From: Medakamo hakoo
Taxonomy: Eukaryota; Chlorophyta; Trebouxiophyceae; Coccomyxaceae
Direction of reading: 5' to 3'
Assembly: GCA_026636295.1 (NCBI GenBank)
Contig: CP089457.1
Span: forward strand, 248,001 to 312,000
DNA: 64,000 nt
The notes beneath the pieces are model-generated. The model was not told the origin of the DNA. It worked only from the letters and a program-made list of their open reading frames with translations, and made no database searches. This document shows positions 62,201 to 64,000 of the stretch, one piece after another (within the stretch, counting starts at the first letter, position 1; each line of letters opens with the position of its first letter). Made by a program: the position numbers and the translations under genes.

Positions 62201-64000
62201 GCGGGGCGGGCCCACGGGCGCCGTGCCTGGCCCGCCCGGGCGCGCCCACACGGGCGGCGGCAGGGCCGCGTACGCGGACTCGTCTGTGATGGCCAAGCCT
62301 GGCGCAGACGCCTGCACGCACAGCTGGCCCGGCCCTGGGCCCGACCGCACCCGCACAGCCACCGGGCCGGCGAGGGTGGCGCCCAGGCGCGCGCCGGCCT
62401 CACAGTCCAGGGCCAGCCCCAGGCCGCCGCCCAGCTCGACGGACAGGTCCAGGGCAGGCGCGGCGGCTGTGAACTGGGATGCCAGGAGCCCAGACGGGCA
62501 CGGGGCAGGCCCTGGCGTGGAGGGCGGCCGGGCCGCGCCCGCCGGCCGCGGCTTGTCGGGCGGCAGGGAGGCCTGCAGCGCGGCCGCGGCGGCGGCCACG
62601 CCGTCCGAGGCGAGGCCCAGGCGCAGCGGCCGCGGGCTCGCCACGCTGACCCGGACGCCGGGCGCGTCGCGGCCGGGCCCGCCCACGGCCAAGGCCAGCT
62701 TCGCGGACGCGGGTGAGGGAGGCAGCAGCGTCAGCCAGGCCCGGGCGGACGGCGGCGGCGGTGGGTGGCTGTGCGGTGGCGACGCGCCCGCCGCCGCCGC
62801 ACCCGGCGGGCTCGTCCCGGGCATGGCGCCCCCGCCGCCGCCGGGCGTGGGAGGGCCCGGCTCGGGCGGCCCGACCACGCCCACCGCCGCGGACAGGCCC
62901 GCCACCGTCACGCCCGCGTCCACGGTCAGGGCGGACGCCAGGGCGTCGGACGCGAGCCGGTCTGCGAGCGCGGCCGCGCGCGCGCGCTCGGCGGGCGTGG
63001 CCGCGGTCGACGCACCGCCCAGGGCAGCAAACAGGGCCGCCACGGCGGCCGCGCCGCGGGAGCCGCCGTCCGGTGGGGGTGACGTTTTCAGGCTGATGGA
63101 TCCGGCGCGTAGGACGAGGGCTGGCCCAGGCAGCGTGGGCGGCGCGGGCGTGGGCGTGCGGCCTGGCAGGCGGCGGGCGGCGGCGGTGGTGGTCGTTGAC
63201 CCCACACCGCCACCACCGCCCGCTGCGTGGCTCGCCACGGCGGCGCTGGACGGCGGTGGTGGGCGTGGGCGTGGCGGCCCGGGCGCCTCGCACATCAAAG
63301 ACAGGCCCGCCACGTCCACCTCCAGGGCCAGGCGGCCGCCAGGGACGGCGGCCGCCACGGCCCGGGAGTCGGACCCGGGAGTGGCGGCCGGGCGCGCGCC
63401 CAGAACGCGCGCCGCGCGCGCCGCGACACGCGCCGCCCGCGTCGGCAGCCCGTTCTCCGCAGCCAGTTCCCGGGAGGCGAGCGTGGAAGCCCGCACAGCG
63501 GGCGGCCCACCGCACGCCGTCAGCGCCTCGTCCAGGGCCGCCAACGCGGCGGAACGTGGAAAAGCTTCCAGCGGGCGCACCGACACGCGCACGGCAGTCG
63601 GCGCGCCGGGCGCGTGCGTGGCGGCCAGGACGATGAGTGGGGGTTGAGCGCGGCCTGCAGCCTCGCCGTCCTCCGGTGGAGCGGCTGTGAGCAGGACGTG
63701 CGGGGTCGTGGAGGACGGCGGCGCGTCTGCGACTCCCCACGCCACCACCTGCGCCGACCGCATGCCACCGTGAGCAGATCCGCGGCCGTCCGCGCCCTCG
63801 CACGCGGCCAACCACGCTCCACCTAATAACAGGGTCGCAACACGCGGGCCGTCCAGGGCGGGTGCGTGCAAGTCTACACGGGCGGCGTCGACGCGGGCGG
63901 ACAGGGCCAGGCGAGGCGGCGGTGCCGTGGAGCCAGGCGCGGGCGTGCCTCCCCTAGAAGACGGGGGCACGCTGCCACGGCCGCTGACGCGAGACGCGAC
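52046..64000 (-). CDS. VPS13-family bridge-like lipid transfer protein, C-terminal part (5' end outside window)
   Basis: One uninterrupted frame of 3,984 residues runs from the right edge to TAG at 52046-52048. The first ~1,900 visible residues are beta-rich groove segments broken by long Pro/Ala/Gly inserts. Then come six spaced copies of the VPS13 adaptor-binding (VAB) repeat: VTNATGAPVEVWL (~58090), IVNASPPG (~57510), FENALPLPLAVSL (~56960), INTSGVPLAFDF (~56530), LRSALPPGG (~55690) and LDNCTGEELVVAQ (~55270). Near the end are VGSASVLGDPAQLLAHLGMG and HAVFGLSNAAAKGTATARA (VPS13 C region), then a PH-like domain ending FRSVVLDCETEADARALAAA. VPS13 proteins carry lipids between membranes at contact sites. 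The N-terminal chorein domain is not in the window. Confidence 0.85.

Noticed and set aside
1-64000. Transposons, LTR or virus-like elements
   Set aside because: No reverse transcriptase, integrase, transposase, capsid or terminal-repeat pattern was seen in any frame; the only long repeat is inside the NRPS.
1-64000. tRNA or rRNA genes
   Set aside because: I looked for tRNA arm patterns in the intergenic stretches and found none that fold convincingly; a covariance-model scan would be the decisive test.

Overview
The window is nuclear DNA from a eukaryote with a very GC-rich genome (by eye about 70 % or more). It carries about two dozen protein genes, roughly half of them spliced with short GT-AG introns. 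Gene content (cytosolic ribosomal protein eL19, Elongin-A-like, VPS13, ubiquitin protease, and plastid-looking proteins such as an FtsHi-type pseudo-protease, YbaB/EbfC and a choline-monooxygenase-like Rieske enzyme) points to a unicellular photosynthetic alga. I cannot fix the lineage from sequence alone; a GC-rich green alga fits, and a haptophyte or pelagophyte is not excluded. I saw no tRNA, rRNA, CRISPR array, transposon or virus-like element.

Layout. 1-5.6 kb: tail of an unknown gene, an AP endonuclease, a CoA-transferase on the minus strand and an Ala-rich coiled-coil protein. 5.6-19.6 kb: TMCO4/DUF726 hydrolase (-), eL19 (+), ATP-synthase e-like (-), FtsHi-like AAA protein (+), YbaB/EbfC (-), small membrane protein (+), chalcone-isomerase-fold protein (-), Rieske oxygenase (+). 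19.7-32.4 kb: DUSP-USP protease (-), ankyrin-RING protein (+), diacylglycerol kinase (+), CPA1 Na+/H+ exchanger (-), SURF4/DoxX-like membrane protein (-). 32.9-45.2 kb: a giant non-ribosomal peptide synthetase (NRPS). 45.7-51.8 kb: J-domain protein, POT peptide transporter, a 38-residue membrane peptide, a TMEM186-like protein and an Elongin-A-like protein (-). 52.0 kb to the end: the C-terminal ~3,984 residues of a VPS13 lipid-transfer protein (-), which runs off the window.

The standout is the NRPS, 3,938 residues with all modules in one 11.4-kb exon. Its architecture reads (half C)-A-T-C-A-T-C-A-T, followed not by a thioesterase but by a membrane-embedded terminal region of three repeats (membrane helices plus left-handed beta-helix hexapeptides), as in the bacterial epsilon-polylysine synthetase (Pls/PosA) family. 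Modules 2 and 3 share an apparently identical 1,817-bp block spaced exactly 3,300 bp, spanning the end of the C domain and the whole A domain, so both should load the same amino acid. A POT-family peptide transporter lies 1.4 kb downstream on the same strand. I infer a membrane-bound synthetase for a short peptide or amino-acid polymer in an alga.

Genes are packed tightly: divergent start codons are often only 80-230 bp apart and convergent stops 50-130 bp apart. Two contrasting gene styles coexist: multi-exon genes with very short first exons (27-63 nt), and giant intronless exons (NRPS, VPS13, USP).
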